Part shown: positions 24,081-62,638 of the stretch, piece after piece
Position numbering within the stretch: the stretch's first letter is position 1
Layout: each line of letters begins with the position of its first letter
Origin: Amoebidium appalachense
Lineage: Eukaryota > Ichthyosporea
Direction of reading: 5' to 3'
NCBI GenBank assembly: GCA_963693365.1
Contig: CAVNZM010000008.1
Span: 3,596,001-3,660,000, forward strand
DNA: 64,000 nucleotides
Translations under genes and position numbers: made by a program
Notes under the pieces: model-generated
What the model was told of the DNA's origin: nothing
Databases searched by the model: none
Seen by the model: only the letters and a program-made list of their open reading frames with translations

Positions 24081-24158
24081 CGCGCGTGTGCGAATGTGCT
24101 GGTGTTTAGGTACACACGTGTCCCAGTGTGCACCCGCACGTCTCTGTGTGGTGGCAGT

Positions 24159-24206
<48 letters not shown>

Positions 24207-25024
24207 AATGGAAATCCCGGGCCTGGAACGGTTTATATACGTGTATGGGCGAGATTAGCGGGAGAGGGGAAGGGAAGGGAGGGCAGCGCGGGGGCAGGGG
24301 GGGGAAGGGGAGAGGAGGGGTTTGAGGGAGGGGAGGTAAGTTGCTACAGGCTGACCCACGTTTCGAAGTCCTGATTCACGGTGTGAATAGTAGTGGTGAT
24401 TACGCAAGGGCTCTGATTCGGCCCATTTATTGTCTCTGTCCACTAGCAGCATTGCTCACCAGGATAATTTTAAGCGCCCAACAGCACTCATCATTAAGTT
24501 TACATGTCAGGTCACGGCAGTGATGACTGTACATTACGTTGTTTGTTATACACACCACTCGTCATGATATTCCTCCAATCATTATCAAGGAAGTGGCCCT
24601 GTCATACAATGTTCATATGTTGTACAACATTAGTCATATGCCTCGTCCGATACACCCACCACATTCCCAGATATCTTACAGAATACCCTTTGCACCACAC
24701 GGCTATCCAAAGGTATACATGCATCACCCCTATAATAGGTAGCGTAGCTCAGCCTATACATTTGGGCGCTAAATCGACCCCCTAAGTTGCGCTCTATGTG
24801 TCCGCCTTTGGATCCACTAATATAGCTGAGCCGCAACATTCATTCAATACTTCCCTTTGGTGTTCCCTTCATGCCCTTAAGTTAGGGAGTTAATAAGTTA
24901 GCCTAAGGCCTACCCATGTCTCCTATGTAAACACATAAATCCTCGTAGCTTACCCCCCCCCCCGCCCCCCGCCCCCCCCTCCCTTCCCCCCATCCCTATC
25001 GATTCCCCCACATTCAATTCGAAT
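21663..25024. other. Intergenic between dipeptidase and RhoGEF; no gene seen
   Basis: This region between the start of the dipeptidase and the 3' end of the RhoGEF contains poly-C (21741-21762) and poly-G (21897-21944, 23158-23178, 23427-23473). There is also a (GT)n(GC)n array at 24020-24086 and a poly-G block at 24172-24205. An ATTGG box at 22731 could serve the dipeptidase. Several open frames of 60-90 codons here show no splice-compatible context or motif, and I do not call them. Confidence 0.5.
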
Positions 25025-28000
25025 TCATATTCCACCGCAGATTGCCCTATTACCCGCACTCGACTGTGTTCCAGCCCCCTCCTTCAACTTGGCGCCCAAC
25101 ACACACGCAATCTTCCCTCGCCAGGTTTCTGCAAGCTCCTCTGTCCCTGCCTCCCACACGTAATCCGTCCTCCTCGGATTTTTGGATTTATCCCCCGCCG
25201 CCGGACCGAAATACGAAAACCCAAAAAGTTTTGACGGGGAGTAGGGCGCAACAGTGGTTCCTTTCTTAATTTCGACGGGGACAGGTGAGGATGGTGGGGT
25301 GCATATCTCCTCCAATGGCCCGGGTGCGCTGCTCACCCGCCTAAGAGATCTGGGACCCGACCACCGGTTCAACGTACCTTTCCGCTTGATCGTACTATAC
25401 CACCCACCCACACCCGCCGCTTCCTTAGCCCCGCCGTTAGAAACCTCGGGTGCTTGTTCCTCCTCCAATCTCACGTCCATGGACAGCGAATCAACCGGGA
25501 GAACGTCCCTAGCACCGCATCTTCGCAGTTTTTTAAGCAATTCCTCGCCCATCTTTCCAGTCACGTTTCTTAAATCCCCTCCTCCTCCGTTCGTGTTCGT
25601 CCGTACAACAGCCACCACCTTCTCGTACAGACACAGCACGACGGGCCTCCCACCGACCTGCCTACCCCCTTGTGCCCCTCTCTTTATCGCCTTCACCACC
25701 CCCCACATCTTTAACTGCCCGGTTCCACCAGACCCCGCCACCTCCTCAGAAATTATCCCGTTCTCTTTCAAGCACCTCGCCGCCTCCGCGTTCTCCATTT
25801 CGCGCACTGACTCGTTGTTTTCCGCTACCACCGCCCTCAGTTTCCTCGTCAATTCGTCGTAAATCACGCGGATCGGGGAATCGATGGGGATAGCATTTGT
25901 GATTGCAGCGGTAAGCATCTGGTACCGGACTAACCTTTGCACAGGCATGATGGCCAAACTGACCCACCCTGTGGCCTGTTGCCCCGTTGGGTTGTGTGCC
26001 ATTTTGAAGGCCGCAAAGTCGTTAGATCGGTCAGAATCGGCCCTCTCCCAGCCGAGGATGATGGGATTCACAAACCTGTGGGGCATAGGGGATCGGTTAA
26101 TAGGTGGGAGATCCCCCTGAACTCAATGTTTCCTAGCCATGCAACCTTGCCACCTGTTGAGTCCGGTTTCAGACATTCTCCTTCAGATGTCCCATGTTTA
26201 GGCACAGAAAACCCTTTTCCATCCCCCCTCCCCCCCCCCCCCCCCCCCTCCTCCCGCCCCCCCCCTCCATCCCCCCCTTCCCCCCCCCCCCTTCCCCTTC
26301 CCCCCCATCCCCCCCCTCCCATCCCAACCTCCAAGCCAAGTTGAATACATGAATGGAATGAGCGCCGCTTCTGTTTTTCGTGAACATTTCTTTTCTCCCT
26401 CCCTCCCTCACGTTCTTTTTCTTTCTTTCTTTCTCTCTTTTCCCTCTTGCTCTAAGTTTCCTTCTCCTTTTGTTATAATCCCACCTCCCCTCCCCGGGCA
26501 CGGGCCCGAAGGGGAAAGGGGAAAGGGGGGGGGGGGGGGGGGGGGGGGAAGGGGGCGGGAGGAAGGGAGGTAGGGGGGTAAAGAGGGGGGAGGGGGAGGA
26601 GGCTGCTTGATGAGGGAGTTCAAGTGCGTGTGTGCAGGCAAACCTAGGCTGATATCTGACTGAACACAAAACAGTAGCACCTCCGACACTAGCTGCTTGC
26701 TAACGTCCCCAAATACAGCATGTATCCCCCCCCCCCCCCCCCCCCCCCTCCCCGTTCCCCTCGCCCGTCCCCCCTCCCCTCCCCGCCTTCCCCCCAGCCC
26801 GCCTCCCTACTCCGCAACCCAGGTGCTCGGTTGAAGGACTTTTACAATTCTCTTTCAGTTCTCAGAAAACCCCGGTTGCACCTTGCAAGAAATAAAAAGA
26901 ATACGTTCAAAGATTAAGACCCCCCCTCCCTCGGAGGGGGATGTCTTCATCATGAGGCACACATTGGATAGGAGCCCGACAGGTGACTAATTTTGTTTTC
27001 CATGCAGATATTTTGCTGATTTGACCAAGCAAGAAAAGAAGGAGCAGAGTCTTTAATCATATCTATCTCCGTGTGTTCGTGTGTGTGTTTCTGTGTGTCC
27101 CTCTCCCTCTCCCCCTCCCTCTCTCTATCTCTCTCTCAAAGTCTCTCTCCCCCTCTCCCCACTCCCTCTCTCTCCCCTTCCCCCCTCCCTCTCCCCTTCC
27201 CCCCTCCCTCTGCCCCTCTCCCCCTCCCCCCCCCCCCCCCCTCCTCTCTCTCACTCGTGCTCTCTCTCTTCGCCTCCCCCTCCTCCCCCCCTCTTTGTGT
27301 GTGCGTGTGTGTTGTTCGTGTGGGCGTGTCTCGTGCACGTGTATATATTTGATACTGTGGAAATGGGGGAGGGGAGTAAACCAGTCACTTACAGAGTGAG
27401 CACACGCTGGTATTCAGTAACGAGCGGGCCCAGCGGGGGTACACATTCGGCCATCAAATTACACAGGCGGAGAAGTGTGAACTCATCTACCGTGGGGTTG
27501 GGATTCGCCTCAAAACCCAAAGCTGCTTCCAGCCGTTTGAACAGATCTTCGTGTTTGCGCAAAAGCTCCCCCGTGACCGATTCCAGCATCAAGAACGCCT
27601 CTTGTTCTGCGGCATGTGCAAAATGGGCGCGTGAGAGATCAGACACCCAGCTTCGGTGCATGGAACTCAGTGCGTGCACGTAGTTCTTGTCTGTAGTGTA
27701 TACTTCGAATGCTGGGTGAGTGCACGACTTATACCAGTTGCTGGTTTCAACATCGAGGATGGTGATCACGTCGATGTTAACATCACCTGTCGTGCATCCA
27801 AGCGCTTCTCCACTCTCACTGTCGTCTTCAGCAGGTGGAGGGGGTGGAAGTTGCCAGATGAATCTCATTCGAATTTGCCGCTCCATGTTATCGCCAAAGG
27901 AGCCAAAAGAGGACATCTTAGGCTGTGGGCACGGCGATGCAAGGGATGTCATGGAGATGGTGGGAGATGGAGGTGGGAGAGACCCCGATGACAGAGATGA

Positions 28001-28577
28001 TTCGCTTGGTGGGGAAAACAATCGAACTTCGTGAACGCCCTGGGTAGTGATATTGAAGGTGAACTCCGAACGTGGAACCGAGTTGGGTTGTAGACACCAT
28101 GATGGAGCCCCACGAGTTTCAGACGGTCTGGCGGTGAAGAGTTTAGAACATAATCAATGTCATCGTTCAAAGGCAAAAGAAACCAAAACCATTGACAAAG
28201 AGATATTAGCGTAAGAATGGATCCCTTATAAGCACAGAGGCTATGCCAGCTTAAGGTTTCTTGGTTTCAAGTTCTTAGTGCCCTGCAAGGCAAATGACCA
28301 TGCATCTCAGAATTAACTGCTGTGCAACTCTTGAGTGCACAACTTTCATGAGTGAGAGGCATGTGCAAATAAAAGCTATTCGAAAAAAAGGTACCGGAAA
28401 ACATCATCTGAGGAGATTCTTAACGACATAACAAGTTTCAAAAGAAACCACTCACGTTTTTCCTGAGTCCAGAGGCGGGTCAATGCGAATTGAATTTGGG
28501 AGCAGGCCGCCAGCACCCATGGACAAGTCCGAGCTCCTGAACATCTTTGAAAGCCTTTTCTTGGAAAGAGGTTCCAT
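25025..28577 (-). CDS. RhoGEF with DH and PH domains (3 exons)
   Basis: Exons on the - strand: about 28577-28457 (ATG, donor gtgagt), 28127-27393 (donor gtaagt) and 26075-25025 (stop). Both junctions are phase 2 and agree; the product is about 635 residues. Residues 1-187 are Ser/Pro-rich with short basic patches. A DH (Dbl homology) domain starts near residue 188 (KNYVHAL, conserved region 1) and includes IMPVQRLVRYQ near 329, the hallmark of conserved region 3. A PH-like region follows to about 620, ending in the expected Trp-containing helix (ETWRGKIACVLG). Family knowledge: DH-PH proteins load GTP onto Rho/Rac/Cdc42 GTPases and act at the membrane and actin cortex. The target GTPase cannot be told from sequence. 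The start of exon 1 may be off by one base. Confidence 0.8.
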
Positions 28578-29108
28578 TCTTGCCCAAAAAGAAAGGAAGA
28601 AAGGAGGAGAACAGCGCTAAACTATCACCCTGCTTTTTGTAAGGTTCAAGCCTACCTCTGAGAGATGTTTAGGTCACTCAATGCATAGAGAGATATTCGT
28701 GTTTTGCTGGAGATGTGTTAGCAAAAGAGTTTCCACAAACTAGCACGGTGGTGTGCCTGGAGCCTTACTGCATAAAGAAAGGCAAGAAAAAAGTGAACGG
28801 ACGAGGAAAATAGGGGAAGAATATCCTTTCTTATGTTACTTCATTATTACTCCTATTCCCTTTGTGTGGAAGCGTGACAGTTCGACTCCGTTTTAGCTGA
28901 CAGGTTTCGTGTGAGGGGCCCCCTTCGTGTGTTCACCAGCTGCACCGGCGATATGTGTAGATTGAAGCGGTGCGTTGACTACCAATGAGACGTCTGCTTT
29001 ACAGTTAAAAAACACTAAATAAACTAAAAATTGGAATTGGTCTCTGTTAAGTTAAATATCACACAAGTGTACAAGACGGTTGCTTTTCACCAGGAACAGT
29101 CACGTACA

Positions 29109-29729
29109 TGTATACACTAGTTCGGAATGCTTATGTAAAATTTTCATTGGCTTTGCTTCGCTCCGGTTGGAATGATGACGTAATGAGGGGCTGGGGGAAG
29201 GGCTACCAATATACCAAATGACGCTTTAAGTGATCAAAGTTAAAAATATGAATAGAAAACAGGTTTTGGTGAACTAATTAGTATTTTATACATAACGCGA
29301 CACACATTTATTGTATAAGCAACATAGGGTGTCCGCCGCTTATTTTATGGTGAAAACTAGAAAAATCTACGATTCTGTCATAGACGATCGACCAGGCCCC
29401 TGAGTCCTGACGGTCGGAGCCTTAGCCGGACGGGTTTTTGCCGATTTTGACGATGAGGGAAGCGTCGGACATCACGGGCACCCCATATCAATTATTACGC
29501 GTTTTTTCATTTCCGACAACTTTTTATAATGAAACTGTTTTCTAGGTAAAAACGATTGAAACATGCACATCAGAACCTGTAGATTTGTACCACGGCCCCG
29601 CTGTGGTGAGGGCAGCCCAAACCCTAGCCCTTCGGAATGTGAGGCCAATCAGATGATCCGAATCTTTCAGATAAACCATATAAGGTTACGCATACGAATT
29701 CCAATGGGAATTCCGAACTAGTGTATACA
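29109..29729. mobile_element. MITE-like element with 20-bp terminal inverted repeats
   Basis: The left end (tgtatacactagttcggaat) is the exact reverse complement of 29710-29729. The interior, about 580 bp, has no ORF and is moderately AT-rich. Size, short TIRs and lack of coding capacity fit a non-autonomous DNA transposon. I could not define a target-site duplication, so the family is unassigned. Confidence 0.65.
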
Positions 29730-29802
29730 GGCAGACTGTGAGAGTGAGAGTCTCGGCGTCGCCCCACGGCTGTGTACACGTGTTTTGCCCCTAGTTATTT
29801 TT

Positions 29803-29803
29803 G

Positions 29804-29840
<37 letters not shown>
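29803..29840. repeat. (TA)n microsatellite
   Basis: A perfect TA run of about 18 units lies some 75 bases beyond the right end of the MITE-like element. Confidence 0.95.
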
Positions 29841-29842
<2 letters not shown>

Positions 29843-30919
29843 TTCATACATTATTCTCAGAGAAGTGTAGTGTTATGTTTTGGTATTAACACAGGCACGC
29901 TTGCACTAACAAGTAGCAAGCAGATTTGGAGAGATTTCTTTCAAAACCGTGCCGTACATACTTGGTCGCCGAGCGCTGGTTCTCCTTGGTTCTCAATGAT
30001 TTTCAGTGTACGCACACACGCACACCTCACACGTGCACAGACACACACACGCACACACGCACACGCAAACGCACACACATGCACGCCTATCTGCACACAT
30101 GCAAACACGCACGCGCACACATCCTCTTATCACACACACGTACACACGCACCACACACACGCATTCGAGGCTGTATACATGTACAGGTATGGTGCGCCAT
30201 CCTTTGCTCCCTCATTAGCCATATTAAAGGCAGTCAAGCCCTAATAGCCGCCCCTTTGTGCCATACCAGCGTCCGAGTTAGGCTGATCCGTTATAGTGTT
30301 GACATGAATGACACGACTGCTTCTATTACAAGAACGGAAACACCATTTTTAACGTTAACGAAGTTGAATCTGGGATTGTCACTACTACCTGCATGAACAG
30401 GCATTCCAAGGTGTTTGTGTATCTCTCTCCCTGTGTGTGCGTGGGGAAGGGGGGGGAAGGGGGGGGGGGTTTAGACACAATAGGCAGTCGGAAACAAAAC
30501 ATGTGCCCAGCACAGCATTTTACTAAAGGAAACGGGTGCTTGCTGTCACCATTGTCTAACTGGTGTTAGTAAGACTAATTCCACTCCCCATGAGGACACA
30601 AAAACTCGAGTTCATACCGATTGTGAACGTTTGCGAGAAACCGAAACACACATAAACGTTTTTTTCCCATTTAAAAGGGCAAAAAAAAAAAAAGAGAGAG
30701 AGAGAAAAAAGTAAAGAGCGCAAGGAGGATAGGACAACTGTTTAGGAGAAAACATAACAGGAAAGAAAAACAATTCGAGTGATCTACTCTCCCTACGTCC
30801 ACCAGGACAGGACAAGGACAAAAAGTGCGTGGAACGAGAACGATAATGGTGATATGTGGTGGTTTGTGACTGGGTATGCGTTTGGGTGCCATGCAGGGGG
30901 GTGGGGCAGCGTGGTGTGT

Positions 30920-30964
<45 letters not shown>

Positions 30965-31371
30965 GGGAGGGGGGAGGAGGGGGGAAGGCAGGGGGGAGAA
31001 GCGAGGGGGCCAGAAAAATAAGGGAGTAAGCGGGAGGGAGGGAGGGGGGGAAGGTGAAGAGAGGAAGATAAGAGGAATTGAGGGAGAGGGGCAGCGAGCA
31101 GAAGAAGGGAAAAGAGTGAAAGAGAGGAGAACACTCAGAGATTGTTGTTGGGGGGTGGGGGGTTGGGGGGAAGAGAGGGGGGCTTCTCAGTGAAACCATT
31201 GTGATCTATCAACGAGCAATTACTTGTCTCCCCCCCCCCCCCTTCCCCCCCCCCCCCCCCCCTGCCGCCCTTCCCCGCGCACCAACACCATCATCATCAC
31301 ACACACACACACACCAAAAAAAAAAAAAAAGATGATGAAGAATAAGAAGAATAAGAGAATAAACAGTTCGT

Positions 31372-32202
31372 TCATGAAGTTGCTTCCGTCAACAAAAAAT
31401 CGGCAACAACCGGAAAGTGGTCGGATGCATCATCTTCCACCCGGAAGCACGCCTCCAGTTTGTGTGCCCACTCCTCCGTAGAGAGAATATAATCAATGCG
31501 CGTGGTTGCCCAAACAGTCCCCACTCCACCGTGTACACTCTCTCCTGGGTCCAGCCACGTTTTGTCCGAAGAGAAAAGTTTCCATTGTGTCTTTGCCTCG
31601 ATGAAAAGGTCGTGAAACCTGCCTGTTACTTGCTCCATTAACTCGCCGTGTGGGGGCTCCCAGTTTCCTTTTTCACGCATGTGTCGTACTTTTTCCAGGT
31701 GAATCCCCGAGTAGTCAGTAAGTCGTAGTGCGTTAAAATCACCCATGATGATGTCTGGTTCTGGTTGGGTTGATAGCACTCCTTGTGTTATTTCTGCCCA
31801 CTCTTTCAGCCTCCTGGGCTCTTTCTCGTGGTCCAAATGGGTGACGCAAACACACAAGCTCTTGTCTTCCGGAAGTGAAACAACGGCACGTATCAACTGA
31901 CGATCATAAGAAAGTTTGTGCTCCTCAAAAGAAAAAAATGGATACCGGCTGATTAGTGCGTTGCCATAATAGCGGCTTTCAGGAACTGCACAGTAGCGGT
32001 AGTGTTTCATGTTTAGTTGCTCACACAGCCAGTCAAGCGTTTTCTTGCCCTCGGGCTCCTTTTTAGTTTCTGGAAAGACCTCCTGAAGCCCAATAACATC
32101 TGCATCCAGCCTTTTCAACAGAGAAAGAATGCGGTCGCCATTGTAAACATGCTTTGCGTCCACCCAAAAGTGAACGTTGTAGGTGACTACTCTAAGCCGC
32201 AT
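31372..32202 (-). CDS. Endonuclease/exonuclease/phosphatase (EEP) family protein, intronless
   Basis: A 276-residue single-exon protein. The EEP motifs appear in order: TYNVHFW at the N terminus, LQEVFPE (metal-binding Glu), GNALISRYP, VTHLDHE, IIMGDFNALR (catalytic Asp/Asn), TWLDPGE, TTRIDYILS and SDHFPVVADF (terminal catalytic Asp-His). The superfamily covers metal-dependent phosphodiesterases including APE-type nucleases, CCR4-like deadenylases, sphingomyelinases and inositol phosphatases. With no signal peptide or extra domain this looks like a small cytosolic member of the broad 'EEP family protein' group found in protists and plants. Substrate is not predictable. The start is chosen because the conserved beta strand begins at residue 4. 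Intact, with all metal-site residues visible. Confidence 0.88.
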   Translation of the reverse strand: MRLRVVTYNVHFWVDAKHVYNGDRILSLLKRLDADVIGLQEVFPETKKEPEGKKTLDWLCEQLNMKHYRYCAVPESRYYGNALISRYPFFSFEEHKLSYDRQLIRAVVSLPEDKSLCVCVTHLDHEKEPRRLKEWAEITQGVLSTQPEPDIIMGDFNALRLTDYSGIHLEKVRHMREKGNWEPPHGELMEQVTGRFHDLFIEAKTQWKLFSSDKTWLDPGESVHGGVGTVWATTRIDYILSTEEWAHKLEACFRVEDDASDHFPVVADFLLTEATS

Positions 32203-32929
32203 CTTTTAAAAGAATACAGAGCCAAGTAACAAAGATTATTTATTGAGTGTGGTTTGAGGGAAACTGTGCGTTTGCAGCCTATGGAGTTCAAAAATGATGT
32301 GAGAAATCAAGCAGATTCTCTGAGAGGCGGTTGCGAATGTTTGTGGGATTTGAGCTAACCCTTGCCATCAAGTTTCAATGCTCACCCACTGTACTGTAAC
32401 CAAGCGGACTTGCTGCTATCTGTTTGTATATGTCGTGTTAGCTTACCTACCTACGTATATAAACATATGCTCAAGCTAAATAATAAACACTCTTGCCTAC
32501 GCGTACGTAAGACCCATGCATCGCGTACGTACTGTGGCTTTTTCCTCGCGTGGAAGCGATCACGATCGCGAACGGCACACACAGTGGTGACGTCACACCA
32601 CATTCACCGAGGAAATACCTGCCAAATAAGGGCAACTGCAACCCATAAATAGCTATTTTGTATTGGATATGTTTTGTTTCCCATGGCGTCACCATTTGCG
32701 CATCCAAGTAACCACTAGTCACTTTGAGTGCTGTCTCCCTGCGGCCTCTAACATACCTTGTATGTTGCCGCAGGCGACAGTCACTAGACAAAGTTTGATC
32801 GCGCGCAATCGGATCTGACTTTCCGAGCGGCGATTGGTTCAAAATGACGTACCTAGGCAACTAGTAAGAAGAAGACATGATCCTCCTGCCCAGGTGTTTT
32901 TATACCATGGGATTAATTGATCGCTTTAA

Positions 32930-32986
32930 AACTTGTGAGCTATCTGATTGGTCATTACATAATGAGCGATCTGATTGGTCATTACA
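32930..32986. repeat. Tandem direct repeat with inverted CCAAT boxes
   Basis: The phrase ATCTGATTGGTCATTACA occurs twice about 26 bases apart, each with an ATTGG (inverted CCAAT) box. Another ATTGG lies at about 32833. This could be a promoter module, but no gene start is clear nearby apart from the EEP gene about 630 bases away. Confidence 0.5.
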
Positions 32987-33274
32987 GCCAGAAGGACCCA
33001 GCCGGAGACGTCCCGCAGCGTCGTAGGCCGCCCCGGCCACTTACGTAAAGCGGGTACATAGCAGGGCCTCCTTATCACCCGGGCCTGGAAACGGAAACGT
33101 CACGACCTGAAGCTGAAATCCGAGTCAGGCCTACTCCGGCCTGACCCGAAATGATGTCTGCACCCGGCCTGTTCCGAAAATAGCGTCAGAAATCAGAGAC
33201 CTGTTCCACAAATAGTAACAGGCCGGTTTTGGCGCTACCACCTATGCTACTGAGGCGGTGTCTCTTTTCTTTTT

Positions 33275-33321
<47 letters not shown>

Positions 33322-35153
33322 AAAAGGGACGCCTGAGTAGATGTAAAAACGTCGCACGTGCGGCAACACGTCAGTACGTGTTAGGTTTTGGCGGGAATAT
33401 TAGCCATTCGCCGCTTCGACTTTTCAGCTGTTTTTCACGTTTTACTTTTGTGTTTCGTTCGACTTTCATGTTTCGTTGGTGTAGATGCCAATGGCGCATT
33501 CGTGTAAAAGCTTGAATAATAATGCTTTTATTCTTATGAAAGAGACCCCAATTACATTTGTATTCCATAAACTCATTTCTTTGTGTAGGATTTTTGAGTC
33601 TCGAGTGGTAGAAATGTCAGCTCACTCAAGTCAGTGTAGTGTTTGCGGCTGCCAGCCCAACTTCGCCTCTGAGCCCGGACGGGCAAGAACGATGTGCTCG
33701 TGTACAAGTGGTCTGAACCTCTTTTCAACAAACACACGTAAAATGGGTGGCGGGTTTTAGACACGTTAAGAGAAAACCCTCATGGCAAAGGGGGGAGGGG
33801 TGGGGTGGCAGCTGGAAGAAACTGAACCTCTGAGAGCCACCCCCCCCCCCCCCCCCCCCCCTCTCCCCCCCCCCTTCCACATTAACAGGGGGAAGGGTGC
33901 CAGGGTGCTTGGTTAGTGTGTCTCCCCCTTCTTACCTTCTCCAGCTAAGCGTGTGGTTTGCTGTTTACGAGCCCCACCGCATCTCTCATTGACGGTCATG
34001 GGTCCCCTCTTCCAAAACCGTTATCTTTTTGTCTCTCAGTCCTCCCTTCCCACACCTCAAGCTAACAACTTTTTCTTCACATATTCGTGATGAGCAAACT
34101 TCAATATTATTCTAGCAAAAACTTATTCGTGCTCATTGTGTGTATGTCTGTGCGCGGGGCGTTGGTATGTGTTTGTGTGTCTGACTCACAGTGTATGCGG
34201 GCGTGTCGTGTGGGCGTGTGTATGTGCTACTTGAACTACTTAGGTGTGCGTACGTGTTTGGGTGTTGTCGGTGTAGTGTGGTTTGTGTGTGCGCGCGTGC
34301 GAGCTCACTGCGTTTGTGTCGTCCTGAATTCGAAGGTTGTGTGTGTCCGGCGTGGGCATGTGTCGTTTCACAATCTCTCACTCGCTAGCGCTTTATTCAA
34401 TAGGTACTGAAAGTGAGAGCATATGCACGTGTATTTGTTTACAGAGTATGTGTGCGCCGGCATGGCAGCCGAAGCCTCTGGTGCTCAGCTGCCCCCTTCC
34501 CCCGCCCCCCCTCACCCCCTCCCCCCCCCCCCCCCCCCCCCCCCCTTGCTAAACAGTTCTGCTAATCATTACTGATTAGTAGGCAGGCTCAGTCGTTGGT
34601 TTATGGATCTCACGGGGGGCCGCTACCCATGCGAAAACGGAATAAGGCCACAACAAATTGGTCAAACCAACTCCCCCACCTCCACCCACCCCACCCTGGG
34701 ATGGAACACAACCGCTCCCGCTCTTTCGCATGCGCATGCATGTACGCGATGCGACAAGTTTCTTTGCAGCGATCGCGACCGCGTCGGAGCTCTTCTCGAC
34801 GGATATGACTCAACCATTCGATCGCATCCGATTGTCAAGTCTCAAACCCGGCCGGTTCTATTTTTGCATTCCAATTCGCACCCCTCCATTTCCAGGCCCG
34901 GGTGATAAGGAGGCCTTGGTACATAGCCTTGGAGACTAAGTAACCACGGGCGGCTCACAGCAGTTGGTGCGCTCAAGCTGGGCCACTGCAGCAATAAATG
35001 AATTACTACTCATATTATAATTACTGTGAAGTGAATTACTCGGATGTTGATGCTATTATATGGGCAGCCAATTAGGCCAGCATAATAATGCTACGTTGAG
35101 AGACGACTCAAAGCGCCTCCTCCCCCCCCTCCCTTTTTTTTCCGTGTGTCCAG

Positions 35154-35257
35154 TCGATACAACGGGCGAGTATTCTTGTGTACAAGGGGCCATGTTAGCA
35201 GCAACCACATCAATTTGGGGTCTATTAGTGGTGCTTGTTCTTGCTGGGAGAGCATAA
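35154..35257 (+). CDS. Possible terminal exon with hydrophobic C-terminal tail
   Basis: A pyrimidine-rich tract ending in gtgtgtccag precedes an open frame that ends in a strongly hydrophobic stretch (SIWGLLVVLVLAGRA) and a stop at 35257. This is what a GPI-anchor signal or C-terminal membrane anchor looks like. An upstream Cys-rich open frame at about 33615-33738 ends at a gtaaaa donor in compatible phase (1), but the link is weak and no signal peptide was found. It may be chance. Confidence 0.25.
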
Positions 35258-35425
35258 AGAGCTTCTAATGATGCGAATTCTTTAATAAGGCAGCCTTTTT
35301 TGATTTTCTGATGTATAATAATAAACTAAGCAGCGTTTTGCAGCCTAAACTAAGAGGAATAAGTTTGACATCCGGTTTTTGGTGAGACAATCTTGGTTTG
35401 AGATGCCGAACATGGTGGACCAAGG

Positions 35426-62638
<27,213 letters not shown>

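Larger units (their letters stand above)
28578..31371. other. Intergenic with MITE and GT/CA-rich tracts
   Basis: Upstream of the RhoGEF this stretch holds a terminal-inverted-repeat element (29109-29729), a (TA)n run (29803-29840) and CA-rich sequence at 30007-30180. A (GT)n/poly-G block at 30915-30975 and a poly-C block near 31230-31262 follow. I found no supported exon. Confidence 0.55.
32203..35425. other. Intergenic upstream of the scaffold gene
   Basis: This contains CCAAT-box sequence at 32.8-33.0 kb, a poly-T of about 43 at 33275-33317 and poly-C at 33841-33860 and 34520-34545. There is a GT-rich stretch at 34130-34370. A possible terminal exon with a hydrophobic tail is listed separately at 35154. 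Nothing else is supported as coding. Confidence 0.45.

Noticed and set aside
24640-24840. Possible tRNA-like sequence (TAGCGTAGCTCAGCC)
   Set aside because: It resembles an A box, but no cloverleaf, B box or terminator run could be arranged.
29801-30396. Frames near 30 kb with Thr/His-rich middle
   Set aside because: Driven by CACACG-rich sequence and a TA microsatellite; no coding signature.
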